64,000 bases of DNA, taken from the NCBI RefSeq assembly GCF_014138265.1, contig NZ_JACGXL010000001.1, positions 1,327,395 to 1,391,394 on the forward strand, given 5' to 3'. The notes under the pieces are model-generated. The model ran no database searches and was not told where the DNA came from. It saw only the letters and a program-made list of their open reading frames with translations. Position 1 is the stretch's first letter; each line of letters opens with the position of its first letter. This DNA comes from Dokdonella fugitiva (GTDB lineage Bacteria; Pseudomonadota; Gammaproteobacteria; Xanthomonadales; Rhodanobacteraceae). The translations under genes and the position numbers were made by a program. Below are positions 17,838 to 26,817 of this stretch, piece after piece.

Positions 17838-18128
17838 ATGGGACTGTTCGATCTATTCCGCTCGCGCCCGAAGAACACCGCATCGGTCGCCGCCGAGCGG
17901 CTGCGCATCATCGTGATGCAGGAGCGCGCCGCGAACGGTCGCCCCGACTACCTGCCGATGCTGCGTCGCGAACTGCTCGAGGTGATCCGCAAGTACGTCA
18001 ACGTGGATCCGGACGCGATCGACATCCACGTCACGCACGAAGGCGAGGGCGAAGTGCTCGAGCTGTCGGTCGCACTGCCGGAGAAACACACCGCCGCTCC
18101 GGCGACGCCGGCGACCGGCGAGACCTGA
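17838..18128 (+). CDS. minE: Cell division topological specificity factor MinE
   Basis: Stimulates MinD ATPase and confines MinC/MinD to the poles. The 96-residue protein has the N-terminal membrane-binding segment MGLFDLFRSR and the MinD-contact helix AERLRIIVMQER. A C-terminal dimerisation domain ends near VLELSVALPE. The last 12 residues (HTAAPATPATGET) are an Ala/Pro/Thr tail not found in E. coli MinE (88 residues). Confidence 0.96.
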   Translation: MGLFDLFRSRPKNTASVAAERLRIIVMQERAANGRPDYLPMLRRELLEVIRKYVNVDPDAIDIHVTHEGEGEVLELSVALPEKHTAAPATPATGET

Positions 18129-18142
18129 CGGCCGCGACTCCG

Positions 18143-18646
18143 ATGGACGCGGCGAACCCATCGGCGCCGCACGAAGGCGCTGCCCGCGTACTCGCACTCG
18201 CCGACGTCGGCTTCGCCGCCGCGCGCGCGCTGCTCGCGCGCCATCGGCTCGAGCTCGTCGAAGTCGCCGCGGGCGAGCCGATTCCCGGCAGCTACTGGGG
18301 CGAGAGCGAAGCGGGCGTGATCGGGCACACGGTGTACGCGCGCGCGGATACGCCGGTGCACTCGCTGTTGCACGAGGCCTGCCACCTGATCGTCGCGCCG
18401 GCCGAACGACGCGCCGCGATCCATACCGACGCGTCCGACTCGCAAGCCGAGGAGGATGCGACCTGTTACCTGCAGATCGTGCTCGCCGATCAACTCGCCG
18501 GCGTCGGCCGCGCGCGCCTCATGGCCGACATGGACGCGTGGGGCTACAGCTTCCGCCTCGGCAGCGCGCGCGCCTGGTTCGAACACGACGCCGACGACGC
18601 GCGCGCATGGCTCGCCGGCCGCGGCCTGTTGCCGCACCCGGACTGA
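18143..18646 (+). CDS. Small HExxH-containing putative metallopeptidase-like protein
   Basis: A 167-residue cytoplasmic protein I cannot assign to a named family. Near its centre is HSLLHEACHLIVAP, which contains the zinc-site pattern HExxH (HEACH). About 25 residues later come ASDSQAEEDATCYLQ acidic residues that could supply a third ligand, as in minimal gluzincin/ImmA-like folds. There is no signal peptide. It begins 14 bases after minE and is probably co-transcribed with minCDE. Catalytic activity is inferred from the motif alone. Confidence 0.7.
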   Translation: MDAANPSAPHEGAARVLALADVGFAAARALLARHRLELVEVAAGEPIPGSYWGESEAGVIGHTVYARADTPVHSLLHEACHLIVAPAERRAAIHTDASDSQAEEDATCYLQIVLADQLAGVGRARLMADMDAWGYSFRLGSARAWFEHDADDARAWLAGRGLLPHPD

Positions 18647-18824
18647 ACCAGGAAGCGAGCAAGATCGCTGAACGATTGAAACACCGACCGAACGCACGGA
18701 GGAAAAGCTTTCAAGCAAAGCGCTTCTGGTTCTGCTTCTCCACGTGCCCGGTGTGCTCCGTGTTTCAAGCTTCATAGCTTTTCCTTGACCTTCCTTTCCT
18801 TCCGAGTCCCTCGTGTTTCAGCCT

Positions 18825-18860
18825 CTTGATCTTGATCTTGATCTTGATCTTGATCTCGAT
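18825..18860. repeat. CTTGAT hexanucleotide repeat
   Basis: Five perfect tandem copies of CTTGAT (18825-18854), then CTCGAT. A diverged CCTGAT lies shortly after. It is about 45 bases upstream of the otsB promoter candidate and outside any convincing coding region. Copy-number changes by slipped-strand mispairing are possible. Confidence 0.85.
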
Positions 18861-18904
18861 CGATCCTGATCCCGCAGCTGCACCGCCTGCGCGAGGTGCG
18901 TCAG

Positions 18905-18932
18905 TTGCGATACATCTACAACGCGCCATAAT
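18905..18932 (+). promoter_or_regulatory. Candidate sigma70 promoter of the trehalose cassette
   Basis: TTGCGA (18905-18910) and CATAAT (18927-18932) are separated by 16 bases. Transcription would begin near 18940. That favours the otsB start at 18988 over the ATG at 18931, which overlaps the -10 box. Confidence 0.5.
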
Positions 18933-18987
18933 GAGTGACTTGCCACGGAGAGACGCCTGCCCCCGATGCGACGGGGCAATCCGGACG

Positions 18988-19773
18988 ATGATCCTCGCGA
19001 CGGACAATCCAGCCGCCCTGCCCGCGCCGCCGCTGACCGCGGCGCCTTCCTCGATCGCACTGTTCCTCGACGTCGACGGAACGCTGCTCGAATTCGCTGC
19101 CGATCCCGACGACGTCGTCGTCGACGCCGCACTGCCCGAGCTGCTCGACCAGCTCGACCACGCACTCGGCGGCGCTCTCGCCATTCTCAGTGGACGATCG
19201 TTGCAGCGCATCGACGAACTGCTCGGGCGACCGCATCTCGCCGCCGCAGGTTCGCACGGTGCCGAGCTGCGCCGTGACGGCACGATCGTGCGCGCGGTGC
19301 GCGATTCGCACGGCATGAGCGCGTTGCGCGCGTACGCGAATACACTGCTCGCCGACCTGCCCGGCGTCGTCGTCGAACACAAGCCCGATGCGATCGCCCT
19401 GCACTGGCGCGCAGCACCGACGATGGCGGCGCTGGTCGAGGACGTCGCGCAGCGGCTCGTTCGCGCGGGCCGCAAGGGCTATCGCCTGCAACACGGCGAC
19501 TGCGTGGTCGAACTGCGCGGCATCGGCGCTGACAAGGGTGATGCGCTGCGCGCGCTCATGCATCACGCGCCGTTCGCCGGACGCGAGCCGTGGATGATCG
19601 GCGACGATCTCACCGACGAGCACGCGTTCGAAGCGGCGGAACGCAGCGGAGGCGGCGGCATCGTCGTCGGCGCGCGCCGGCCGACGCGCGCGCGCTACGC
19701 GCTCGCCGATCCGGCGGCCGTGCATCGCTGGCTCGCCGCACTCGCGGCACACCTGCAGGAGACCACCGCATGA
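18988..19773 (+). CDS. otsB: Trehalose-6-phosphate phosphatase
   Basis: Dephosphorylates trehalose-6-phosphate to trehalose. The 261-residue HAD phosphatase has the nucleophile motif FLDVDGTLLEF near residue 25. LSGRSLQRIDELL, AAGSHGAELR and the late acidic motif MIGDDLTDEHAFEAA follow. Length matches E. coli OtsB (266). The start at 18988 (MILATDNPAALP) fits the promoter position; an in-frame ATG at 18931 would add 19 residues. Its stop overlaps the start of the GH15 gene (ATGA). Confidence 0.93.
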   Translation: MILATDNPAALPAPPLTAAPSSIALFLDVDGTLLEFAADPDDVVVDAALPELLDQLDHALGGALAILSGRSLQRIDELLGRPHLAAAGSHGAELRRDGTIVRAVRDSHGMSALRAYANTLLADLPGVVVEHKPDAIALHWRAAPTMAALVEDVAQRLVRAGRKGYRLQHGDCVVELRGIGADKGDALRALMHHAPFAGREPWMIGDDLTDEHAFEAAERSGGGGIVVGARRPTRARYALADPAAVHRWLAALAAHLQETTA

Positions 19774-21566
19774 GCGACGGCAAACCCGCGAGCCTCGACC
19801 TCGGCGTGATCGGCAACGGCACGATCGGCGCACTCGTCGACGCGCGCGGCCGCATCGTCTGGTGCTGCCTGCCCGCATTCGACGGCGATCCCGCGTTCTG
19901 CGCGCTGCTCTCGCCGCGCACGGTCGACGCGGGCTGGTTCGACGTCGCGCTCGAAGGCGAGCGTCGCTCGAACCAGCGCTACGTCGACAACTCGGCGGTG
20001 CTCGTCACGCGCCTCGACGCCGACGACGGCAGTGCGATCGAGATCACCGACTTCGCGCCGCGCTACAAGCAGTACGGCCGCGTTTTCCACCCGATGGCGA
20101 TCGTGCGCACGCTGCGCCCCCTCGCCGGCACGCCGCGCGTGACCTTGCGCCTGCGCCCGCTCACGGGTTACGGCGCGCGCGCCCCCGACCGCACCTCGGG
20201 CTCCAACCACGTGCGCTTCGTCCTCGAGGACGGCACCGTGCTGCGCGCGACCACCGACGCGCCGCTGCCGATGCTGCGCGACGAGCTGCCGTTCCTGCTC
20301 GATCGCGAAGTGCACGTGCTGCTCGGCCCGGACGAGACCCTGACCGAATCGCCGGCGGCGCACGCGCGCGCGGCGCTCGAGGCGACGCTCGGCTACTGGC
20401 GCGAATGGGTGCGCTACCTGTCGATCCCGGCCGAATGGCAGGACGCGGTGATCCGCGCCGCGATCACGCTCAAGCTGTGCCAGTACGAGGGCACCGGCGC
20501 GATCGTCGCGGCGATGACGACGTCGATACCGGAGGCACCGCACACGGTACGCAACTGGGACTACCGCTACTGCTGGCTGCGCGACGCCGCGTTCGTCGTG
20601 CGCGCGCTCAACCGCCTAGGCGCGACGCGCAGCATGGAGGAATACCTGCGCTACCTCTACAACCTCGCCGCCGGCGCGGACGGCGACCTCGGCCCCGTGT
20701 ACGGCATCCATTTCGAGCGCGAACTGTTCGAACGCGAGGCCGAACACCTCGCCGGCTATCGCAGCATGGGACCGGTGCGGATCGGCAACGACGCGTGGCA
20801 GCAGCAACAGAACGACGTCTACGGCAGCGTCGTGCTGGCGGCGGTGCAGCTGTTCTTCGACCGGCGCCTCGAATCGCCCGGCGATGCCGCCGCATTCGCT
20901 CGCCTCGAAGCCGCCGGAGAAGCCGCCTGGCGCCTGCACGACCGGCCCGACGCCGGCCTGTGGGAATTCCGCGGCCGCGCGCACGTGCACACCTATTCCG
21001 CGGTGATGTCGTGGGCCGCATGCGACCGCCTGTCCCGCATCGCGCTCCATCTCGGCGCCGGCGAGCGAGCGGCATTCTGGTCGGATCGCGCGCGGCGCGT
21101 GCGCGAACTGATCCTTGCGCGCGCCGTGCATCCGCGGCATGGCTATTTCGTCGACGCATTCGACAGCGAGCGGCTCGATGCGAGCCTGCTGCTCCTCGCC
21201 GACCTGCGTTTCGTCGAAGCGGACGATCCGCGCTACATCGCGACCGTCGATGCGATCGGTCGCGAGCTGCGCCAGGGCGACTACCTCTATCGTTACGTCA
21301 CCGCGGACGACTTCGGCATGCCGGAGACGAGCTTCACCATCTGCAGCTTCTGGTACGTCGAGGCGCTCGCCGCGATCGGCCGCGCCGAGGAAGCGCGCGC
21401 GCTGTTCGAACAGTTGCTCGCACGGCGCAACCCGCTCGGCCTGCTCTCGGAAGACGTGCATCCGGACACCGGCGAGCTGTGGGGCAACTTCCCGCAGACC
21501 TACTCACTGGTCGGCCTCATCAACGCGGCCTGGCGCCTGTCGCGCAGCTGGGAAAGCCTGCTGTGA
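19770..21566 (+). CDS. Glycoside hydrolase family 15 protein (glucoamylase/trehalase-like)
   Basis: A 598-residue GH15 enzyme with an N-terminal beta-sandwich (LGVIGNGTIGALVDARGRIVW) and a C-terminal (alpha/alpha)6 barrel. RNWDYRYCWLRDAAF is the family's substrate-binding block. Candidate catalytic glutamates are in GLWEFRG and PETSFTICSFWYVEAL. GH15 members act as glucoamylases, glucodextranases or trehalases. Lying between otsB and otsA with four-base overlaps on both sides, it probably acts in trehalose or alpha-glucan turnover, but substrate cannot be read from the sequence. No signal peptide is visible, so it is likely cytoplasmic. Confidence 0.92.
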   Translation: MSDGKPASLDLGVIGNGTIGALVDARGRIVWCCLPAFDGDPAFCALLSPRTVDAGWFDVALEGERRSNQRYVDNSAVLVTRLDADDGSAIEITDFAPRYKQYGRVFHPMAIVRTLRPLAGTPRVTLRLRPLTGYGARAPDRTSGSNHVRFVLEDGTVLRATTDAPLPMLRDELPFLLDREVHVLLGPDETLTESPAAHARAALEATLGYWREWVRYLSIPAEWQDAVIRAAITLKLCQYEGTGAIVAAMTTSIPEAPHTVRNWDYRYCWLRDAAFVVRALNRLGATRSMEEYLRYLYNLAAGADGDLGPVYGIHFERELFEREAEHLAGYRSMGPVRIGNDAWQQQQNDVYGSVVLAAVQLFFDRRLESPGDAAAFARLEAAGEAAWRLHDRPDAGLWEFRGRAHVHTYSAVMSWAACDRLSRIALHLGAGERAAFWSDRARRVRELILARAVHPRHGYFVDAFDSERLDASLLLLADLRFVEADDPRYIATVDAIGRELRQGDYLYRYVTADDFGMPETSFTICSFWYVEALAAIGRAEEARALFEQLLARRNPLGLLSEDVHPDTGELWGNFPQTYSLVGLINAAWRLSRSWESLL

Positions 21567-22927
21567 GCCGGCTCGTGGTCGTCTCCAACCGCGTCGCGCA
21601 GCCGCGCGAGGCGCGCGCGGGCGGCCTCGCCTCGGCGATGCAGGCCGCGCTCGAACAGCATGGCGGGCTCTGGTTCGGCTGGAGCGGGCGCGTCGTCGAC
21701 GGCGAGGCGGCGGCGCCGCGGATCGAGCGCGTCGATCGCATCGACTACGCACTGGTCGACCTCTCGCACGCCGACCACGACCAGTACTACCTCGGCTTCG
21801 CCAATCGCACGCTGTGGCCGCTACTGCACTTCCGGCCGTCGCTGCTCGACTACCATCGCGGCGACTTCGCCGGTTACCTGCGCGTCAATGCGATGTTCGC
21901 GCGGCAGCTCGCACCGCTGCTGCGCGACGACGATGTCGTGTGGATCCACGACTACCACCTGATCCCGCTCGGCGCGGAGCTGCGTGCACTCGGCATCGGC
22001 GCCCGCATCGGCTTCTTCCTGCACGTGCCGGTGCCGCCACCGGGCCTGCTCGCCGTACTGCCGCATCACGAGCAACTGTTCCCGAAGCTCGCCGCGTACG
22101 ACCTCGTCGGCGTGCAGACCTGGCGCGACCGCGATGCGCTGCTCGCCTACTTCCGCGACGAACTGCACGCGGCGACCGGCGCGGACGGCGACGTCGTGCT
22201 GCCGGACGGCCGCCGCTGCGATGTCGCCGCGTTCCCGATCGGCATCGATGCGGCGAAGGTCGCCGACCAGGCGCGCAAGGCGGCGAACAGCCCGGCGACC
22301 GCGCGACTCGTGCGCAGCCTCGAAGGCCGCAAGCTCGTCATCGGCGTCGACCGACTCGACTACTCGAAGGGACTGCCGCAGCGCTTCGAGGCGTTCGGCG
22401 GCTTCCTCGCCCGACACGCCGCATGGCGCTCGCGCGTGTCGTTCCTGCAGATCGCGCCGCCGTCGCGCGAGCAGGTGCAGGAATACCGCGACCTGCGTTC
22501 GCGCCTCGAACGACTCGCCGGTGCGACCAACGGCCGCTACGCGGAACCGGACTGGGTACCGATCCGCTACGTCAACCGCAGCTTCACGCAAGGCACGTTG
22601 GCCGGCTTCTACCGCGTCGCCGACATCGGCCTCGTCACGCCGCTGCGCGACGGCATGAACCTCGTCGCGAAGGAATACGTCGCGGCGCAGCCGCCCGACG
22701 ACCCCGGCGTGCTCGTGCTGTCGAACTTCGCCGGTGCGGCCGACGAGCTCGCCGAGGCGATCATCATCAATCCGCTCGATCCCGAGGACATCGTCGAGAG
22801 CCTCGAGCGCGCACTGTCGATGCCGCTCGCCGAACGGCGCGAGCGCTGGGCCGCGATGTTCGAGCGCGTGCGGCGCGACGACATCGCCGCGTGGCGCCGC
22901 GCGTTCCTCGATCGGCTCGCGCGCTGA
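21563..22927 (+). CDS. otsA: Trehalose-6-phosphate synthase (GT20)
   Basis: Transfers glucose from a nucleotide sugar to glucose-6-phosphate. The 454-residue protein starts SRLVVVSNRVAQP and has GGLASAMQAAL, the WIHDYHLIPLG motif, FPIGIDAAKV, GVDRLDYSKGLPQRF and the nucleotide-sugar site VTPLRDGMNLVAKEYVA, all diagnostic of OtsA. The GTG start at 21563 overlaps the GH15 stop (GTGA). It is last in the otsB–GH15–otsA operon. Trehalose made here typically serves as an osmo- and desiccation protectant. Confidence 0.96.
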   Translation: MSRLVVVSNRVAQPREARAGGLASAMQAALEQHGGLWFGWSGRVVDGEAAAPRIERVDRIDYALVDLSHADHDQYYLGFANRTLWPLLHFRPSLLDYHRGDFAGYLRVNAMFARQLAPLLRDDDVVWIHDYHLIPLGAELRALGIGARIGFFLHVPVPPPGLLAVLPHHEQLFPKLAAYDLVGVQTWRDRDALLAYFRDELHAATGADGDVVLPDGRRCDVAAFPIGIDAAKVADQARKAANSPATARLVRSLEGRKLVIGVDRLDYSKGLPQRFEAFGGFLARHAAWRSRVSFLQIAPPSREQVQEYRDLRSRLERLAGATNGRYAEPDWVPIRYVNRSFTQGTLAGFYRVADIGLVTPLRDGMNLVAKEYVAAQPPDDPGVLVLSNFAGAADELAEAIIINPLDPEDIVESLERALSMPLAERRERWAAMFERVRRDDIAAWRRAFLDRLAR

Positions 22928-23640
22928 AAAGGCCTGTTCGTCAAGCTCCGGGGACACCGCAAGCAATACGACACACGTACGCGGGCGGCGAACGCGGCGC
23001 ATCATGCGCCGCCGCTGCGGGCTGTTTCTACGCTCGATCGCCGGGACGCGGGGGATGGCCGGAGAAAACGCACAAGCACAAGCGAGAGCAAACGCAGAGC
23101 AAGAGCAAGAGGCCGTCATTCCGGCGGAAGCAATCCAGCTCCTTGTAACCATGCGAAGACGCTGGGTCCCGGGTTTCGCCGGGACGACGGCGGGGAGGCT
23201 TCCCGCTTCTGCGTTCTGCTCGTGCTTCATCGGGTCCCCTCGGCGCCGGCGGGCGTCGGCCGAAATGGCCCGAAGGGTGCGCGCGATGGATCGCGCGCAT
23301 TGCGCCGTCAGCGCAGGGATGCGCTGTCGGCGCAACCGGCCGACGACCGCGGACCCGCGAGGCGCAGCCTTGCGGGCGGCGACGCGGGGTGTCCTTTCTC
23401 TTGGTGACTTCTCTTTGGACAAGCAAAGAGAAGACACCCGCTCGCCGCCGAGGCGAGCGGTACCTCGCGACTATGGCACGCCAGGCGAAAGAAGCCTGGC
23501 GCGGCTATCGCAGCAAGAAAGGCACGGTTGGCCGAGGCCACCCATGCCCGCGGGACAGGTTGGCGCGGCCTTCCCCGGTTCCAATGAAAAAAAGGCCGCG
23601 CGGCGAACCGCGCGGCCATGTCGCCCTTCGAAACGAAGGA
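22928..23640. repeat. Palindrome-rich intergenic mosaic of repeat elements
   Basis: A 713-base spacer with no gene I can support. It holds the hairpin GCGGCGCAT-C-ATGCGCCGC (22994-23012). A REP-like unit follows at about 23111-23190, with CGTCATTCCGGCGGAAGC at the left and GGTTTCGCCGGGACGACGG at the right. Next is an inverted repeat GGGTGTC…CTTCTCTTTG-GACAAG-CAAAGAGAAG…GACACCC (23387-23439). A further hairpin is GCCAGGC-GAAAGAA-GCCTGGC near 23480-23500. These resemble dispersed intergenic repeats of Xanthomonadales. Reading frames across it are compositional artefacts. Confidence 0.7.
23587..23617 (-). terminator. Intrinsic terminator of the TonB receptor gene
   Basis: On the minus strand a ten-base-pair stem GGCCGCGCGG-UUCG-CCGCGCGGCC (23594-23617) is followed by seven T (complement of 23587-23593). 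It begins 24 bases after the receptor stop. Confidence 0.9.
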
Positions 23641-26628
23641 TCAGAACTTCACGGTGATGCGGCCCCAGTAGTAGCGACCCATGAGGTCGAAGTCGCTCGG
23701 GTCCGTGTTCGCGTTCAGCGTGTTGTTCGCGTACAGGAACGGCGGCTGCTTGTCGCCGACATTGTTCACGCCCACGTCGAAGCGCGTGTTGAGCGATTCG
23801 AGGTTGTAGCCGAACTGGATGTCGTGATAGACGGTCGAGCCGTAGTCGGTGTACAGGCCGTCGAGCGACGGATTGCCGGTGCCGTACGGATGCGTGTCCT
23901 GCGACGGCGACGCCGAACCCATGCGGAAGCGATGGATGTAGCGCATCGCCCACGACGCGTCGAACGGACCCATCTGCCAGCCGACCGAGCTCTGCGCGCG
24001 CCAGCGCGGGAACAGGCAGACGCCGCCGCCCGCACCCGGGCACGCACCCGCCTGCGCCGAACCGTAGTTCATGAAGTGGCCGGCGTAGTTGTAGGTGGAA
24101 CCGCCTTCGAGGCCGGGTGCCGTCTGCAGGTCGTAGTTCTTCAGGTAGGTCGCGTTCAGGCCGACGTTGAAGCGGCCGAACGAGAACTCCGGCAGACGGT
24201 AGTTCAGCGCGAAGTCCACGCCACCCACGTCCACGCGGCCGAGGTTGCCGGTCGGCTCGATCAGGGTCTGGATCTGGCCCTGGTTCGGGCCGCTCGCGTA
24301 ACGACGGATCAGCGGGCAGTACGCGGTCTGGCCGGCAGCGCACAGGTCGATCACGCTCTGCGCGCGCACCGTCGTGATGTTGTCGTTGAGGTACAGGCGC
24401 CAGAGGTCGGCGCTGACCGACAGGCCTTCGAGCCAGTGCGGGTCGTACACGACGCCGAAGTCGAACGACTGGCCCTTCTCCGGACCGATCGGGAAGCCGG
24501 CGAACGCCGCACCCGAGAGGATCGCGTTGAGCTGGACCGCCTGCGCGACGTTCTGGTTGCGGAAGCTGCCGTCGGTCGGGACGTTGACGCACGCCGGGTT
24601 GCCGCCGCCGGTGTAGCCGTCGCACGGGTCGCGCGAGATCTTCGGTGCGTCGCTGCCGGCGCCACCGAAGATGTTGGTGACGGTCGGCGCACGGAACACT
24701 TTCGACACCGTGCCGCGCAGCAGCAGGTCCTCGATCGGGCGGTACTCGAGTGCGATCTTCGTGTTGTTCGTGCTGCCGAAGGTCGAGTACTTCGACCAGC
24801 GGTCACCGACGGTCAGGTTCAGCGCGTGCAGGAACGGCAGATCCTTGACGATCGGCACGAACAGCTCGGCATACGCTTCCTTCACGTTGTAACCACCCTG
24901 CAGCGCGGAACCGCACTGGCTGCCGAGGGTACAGTTGCCGTTGAAGTCGACGATGAGGCCAGTGTCGACGTTCGAGTGCGTGTACTCCGTGCGGTAGTTG
25001 TAACCGACCGCGAGCTGCATCGTGCCGGCCGGCAGTTCGAACAGGCCGCCGTTGAGGTCGATGCGCTTGACCGTTTCCTTGCTCATGAAGTTGTTGACGC
25101 CCGGCGAGGCCGCGCTCTTCAACACCGCGATGCTGTTCGGGTCGTCCATGTTGAACGGATTGAACGGCGTGCAGCCTTCGATGATGTCGTCCGGACCGGT
25201 GCCGCAATGGACGATGCCGTCCGTACCGAGGAACGACGGACCCGTCGCCTGGTTGAGGACCGCCATGTTCGGCAGGCCGTAGGTCGTCGTGCTGAGGTGC
25301 ACGTGGCCGTAGTCGAAGCCGACTTCCCAGTTCCACTGCTGGTCGTTCCAGATCGAGAACGAGCCCTTGAAGCCGGTCGACAGCTGGTCGTTCGCGGTGC
25401 CGTTGGACGCGCGGCGGTTGCCGAGCGAAGCGAGGCGAGCGGTGAACGCGTTCGCGCCCGCGCCGAAGTCGACGCCGAACGGATTGTAGTAGCTGTCCGC
25501 CGAGATCACGCTGCCGTACGGCGAACCGTACACCGCCGGCGCGAGCTGGAACGACGCCGAGGTCTTGTTGTGCATGACCGACAGGTACGCTTCGACGTTG
25601 TCGGTGAGCTTGTAGTTGCCGTTGAGGAACAGGCCGCTGCGTTCCTGCGGCGTCATCACGAGGTTGACCGTCGCGTAGTTGTACTTGTCGCTCGGACCCG
25701 CCGCGCCCGCATTGTTGCGGTAGCAGTGGTAGTCGGTCGCGATGTTCATGCCGCTCGCGCCCGGATTGCGCGCGAGGTAGCCCGAGGCGCAGCCCGGGAA
25801 CAGGTCGGCGAACGCGGACGGGATCTGCACGTGGCCGAACGGCGAGGAGGTCGAACCGCCGACGAACGTGCCGATCGGGCTGCTCGTCGAGCCGAGGCGC
25901 GACACCGAGTTCTTCGAGAACTCGCGGTGGCCCGACAGGACGCCGTCGATCTTCTTGTAGTTGACGCCGGCCATGATCGAGCCCTTGTCGGAGCTCTGGC
26001 CGAACGTGAAGGAGTAACCCTTCGACGTGCCGTCGTCATGGTCGGAGATGCCGTAGTCGGCCGAGAACTCCGCACCCTGGTAGTCGTTGCGCAGGATGAA
26101 GTTGACGACGCCCGCGATCGCGTCCGAGCCGTACACCGACGAGGCACCGTCGGTCAGCACTTCGATGCGCTCGATCATGTTCGCCGGGATCGCATTCGGA
26201 TCGCCCGACAGGTAACGGTGGCCGTTGATCAGCACCAGCGTACGCGGCGAGCCGAGGCCACGCAGGCCGATGCTCGAGAAGCCGCTGCCGCCGGAGTTGT
26301 TGACCTGCGGGTTGGTGTTCGGGCCGGTGACGGCCGGGAGCTGCTGGACGAGGTCGCCCAGGGTCAGCTTGCCGGTCTTCTCGATCGCGGCGCGATCGAT
26401 GGTGACGACCGGGTTGGAGGTCTCGATGTCGACGCGACGGATGTTCGAACCCGTCACGGTGATCGTCTCGAGCTTCTGGCTGTCGTCGGCCGCATTCTGA
26501 GCGTGCGCCGTCGCCATCGCACCGAAGCCGGCCGCCGCGGCAAGCGATGCTACGCCGAACGGTCGCGCGTACCCCGGCATCACGCCGAGCGCACGCCGGA
26601 TCGCCTGTCGAAGCTGCATGTGTCGCAT
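23641..26628 (-). CDS. TonB-dependent outer membrane receptor
   Basis: A 995-residue outer membrane receptor. The ATG at 26628 follows AGAGGAGAACACC and gives a signal peptide ending ATAHAQ. A plug domain follows: LETITVTGSNIRRVDIETSN, then GLRGLGSPRTLVLINGHRYL. The C-terminal beta-barrel finishes in the aromatic YYWGRITVKF. Size and plug are like the large RagA/CirA-like receptors abundant in Xanthomonadales, many of which import glycans or peptides. The ligand is unknown. It carries a strong terminator and lies 190 bases downstream of a same-strand AraC regulator gene that may control it. Confidence 0.95.
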   Translation of the reverse strand: MRHMQLRQAIRRALGVMPGYARPFGVASLAAAAGFGAMATAHAQNAADDSQKLETITVTGSNIRRVDIETSNPVVTIDRAAIEKTGKLTLGDLVQQLPAVTGPNTNPQVNNSGGSGFSSIGLRGLGSPRTLVLINGHRYLSGDPNAIPANMIERIEVLTDGASSVYGSDAIAGVVNFILRNDYQGAEFSADYGISDHDDGTSKGYSFTFGQSSDKGSIMAGVNYKKIDGVLSGHREFSKNSVSRLGSTSSPIGTFVGGSTSSPFGHVQIPSAFADLFPGCASGYLARNPGASGMNIATDYHCYRNNAGAAGPSDKYNYATVNLVMTPQERSGLFLNGNYKLTDNVEAYLSVMHNKTSASFQLAPAVYGSPYGSVISADSYYNPFGVDFGAGANAFTARLASLGNRRASNGTANDQLSTGFKGSFSIWNDQQWNWEVGFDYGHVHLSTTTYGLPNMAVLNQATGPSFLGTDGIVHCGTGPDDIIEGCTPFNPFNMDDPNSIAVLKSAASPGVNNFMSKETVKRIDLNGGLFELPAGTMQLAVGYNYRTEYTHSNVDTGLIVDFNGNCTLGSQCGSALQGGYNVKEAYAELFVPIVKDLPFLHALNLTVGDRWSKYSTFGSTNNTKIALEYRPIEDLLLRGTVSKVFRAPTVTNIFGGAGSDAPKISRDPCDGYTGGGNPACVNVPTDGSFRNQNVAQAVQLNAILSGAAFAGFPIGPEKGQSFDFGVVYDPHWLEGLSVSADLWRLYLNDNITTVRAQSVIDLCAAGQTAYCPLIRRYASGPNQGQIQTLIEPTGNLGRVDVGGVDFALNYRLPEFSFGRFNVGLNATYLKNYDLQTAPGLEGGSTYNYAGHFMNYGSAQAGACPGAGGGVCLFPRWRAQSSVGWQMGPFDASWAMRYIHRFRMGSASPSQDTHPYGTGNPSLDGLYTDYGSTVYHDIQFGYNLESLNTRFDVGVNNVGDKQPPFLYANNTLNANTDPSDFDLMGRYYWGRITVKF

Positions 26629-26817
26629 GGTGTTCTCCTCTGTTCTCGTAGTGTCCCCGCGCCGCCGGAGAAACCGTCGGCCTCCACGAACATTAGGAAA
26701 ACGTGAAGACGGAGCCTTGGCCTGTCTTTTCAGGATAGGTTGCAAAAATTGAGCAACGAATCCGCAATCGATGAACACGCGGGTGCCCGCCACGGTGCCC
26801 GCACCGCGCAGGCACGG

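Larger units (their letters stand above)
18647..18987. other. Intergenic region: imperfect inverted repeat and hexamer repeat
   Basis: No gene seen. GGAGGAAAAGCTTTCAAGC near 18700 is an imperfect inverted match to GCTTCATAGCTTTTCCTTG near 18770, with ATTGAAACACCGA and TCCGTGTTTCAAGC as further arms. The arms make a long, pyrimidine-rich, terminator-like structure after the min operon. The CTTGAT repeat and a promoter candidate for otsB follow, annotated separately. Confidence 0.55.

Noticed and set aside
18931..18987. otsB start at the ATG at 18931
   Set aside because: It overlaps the probable -10 box CATAAT and adds residues not typical of OtsB; the ATG at 18988 was preferred, though without strong ribosome-binding site evidence.
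22928..23640. Small protein genes or an IS remnant in the otsA–TonB spacer
   Set aside because: All frames are interrupted or consist of palindromic repeat translations; no transposase motif seen.
23389..26706. 1105-codon open frame on the + strand opposite the TonB receptor
   Set aside because: Composition is the antisense shadow of the receptor. No domain, signal or ribosome-binding site.
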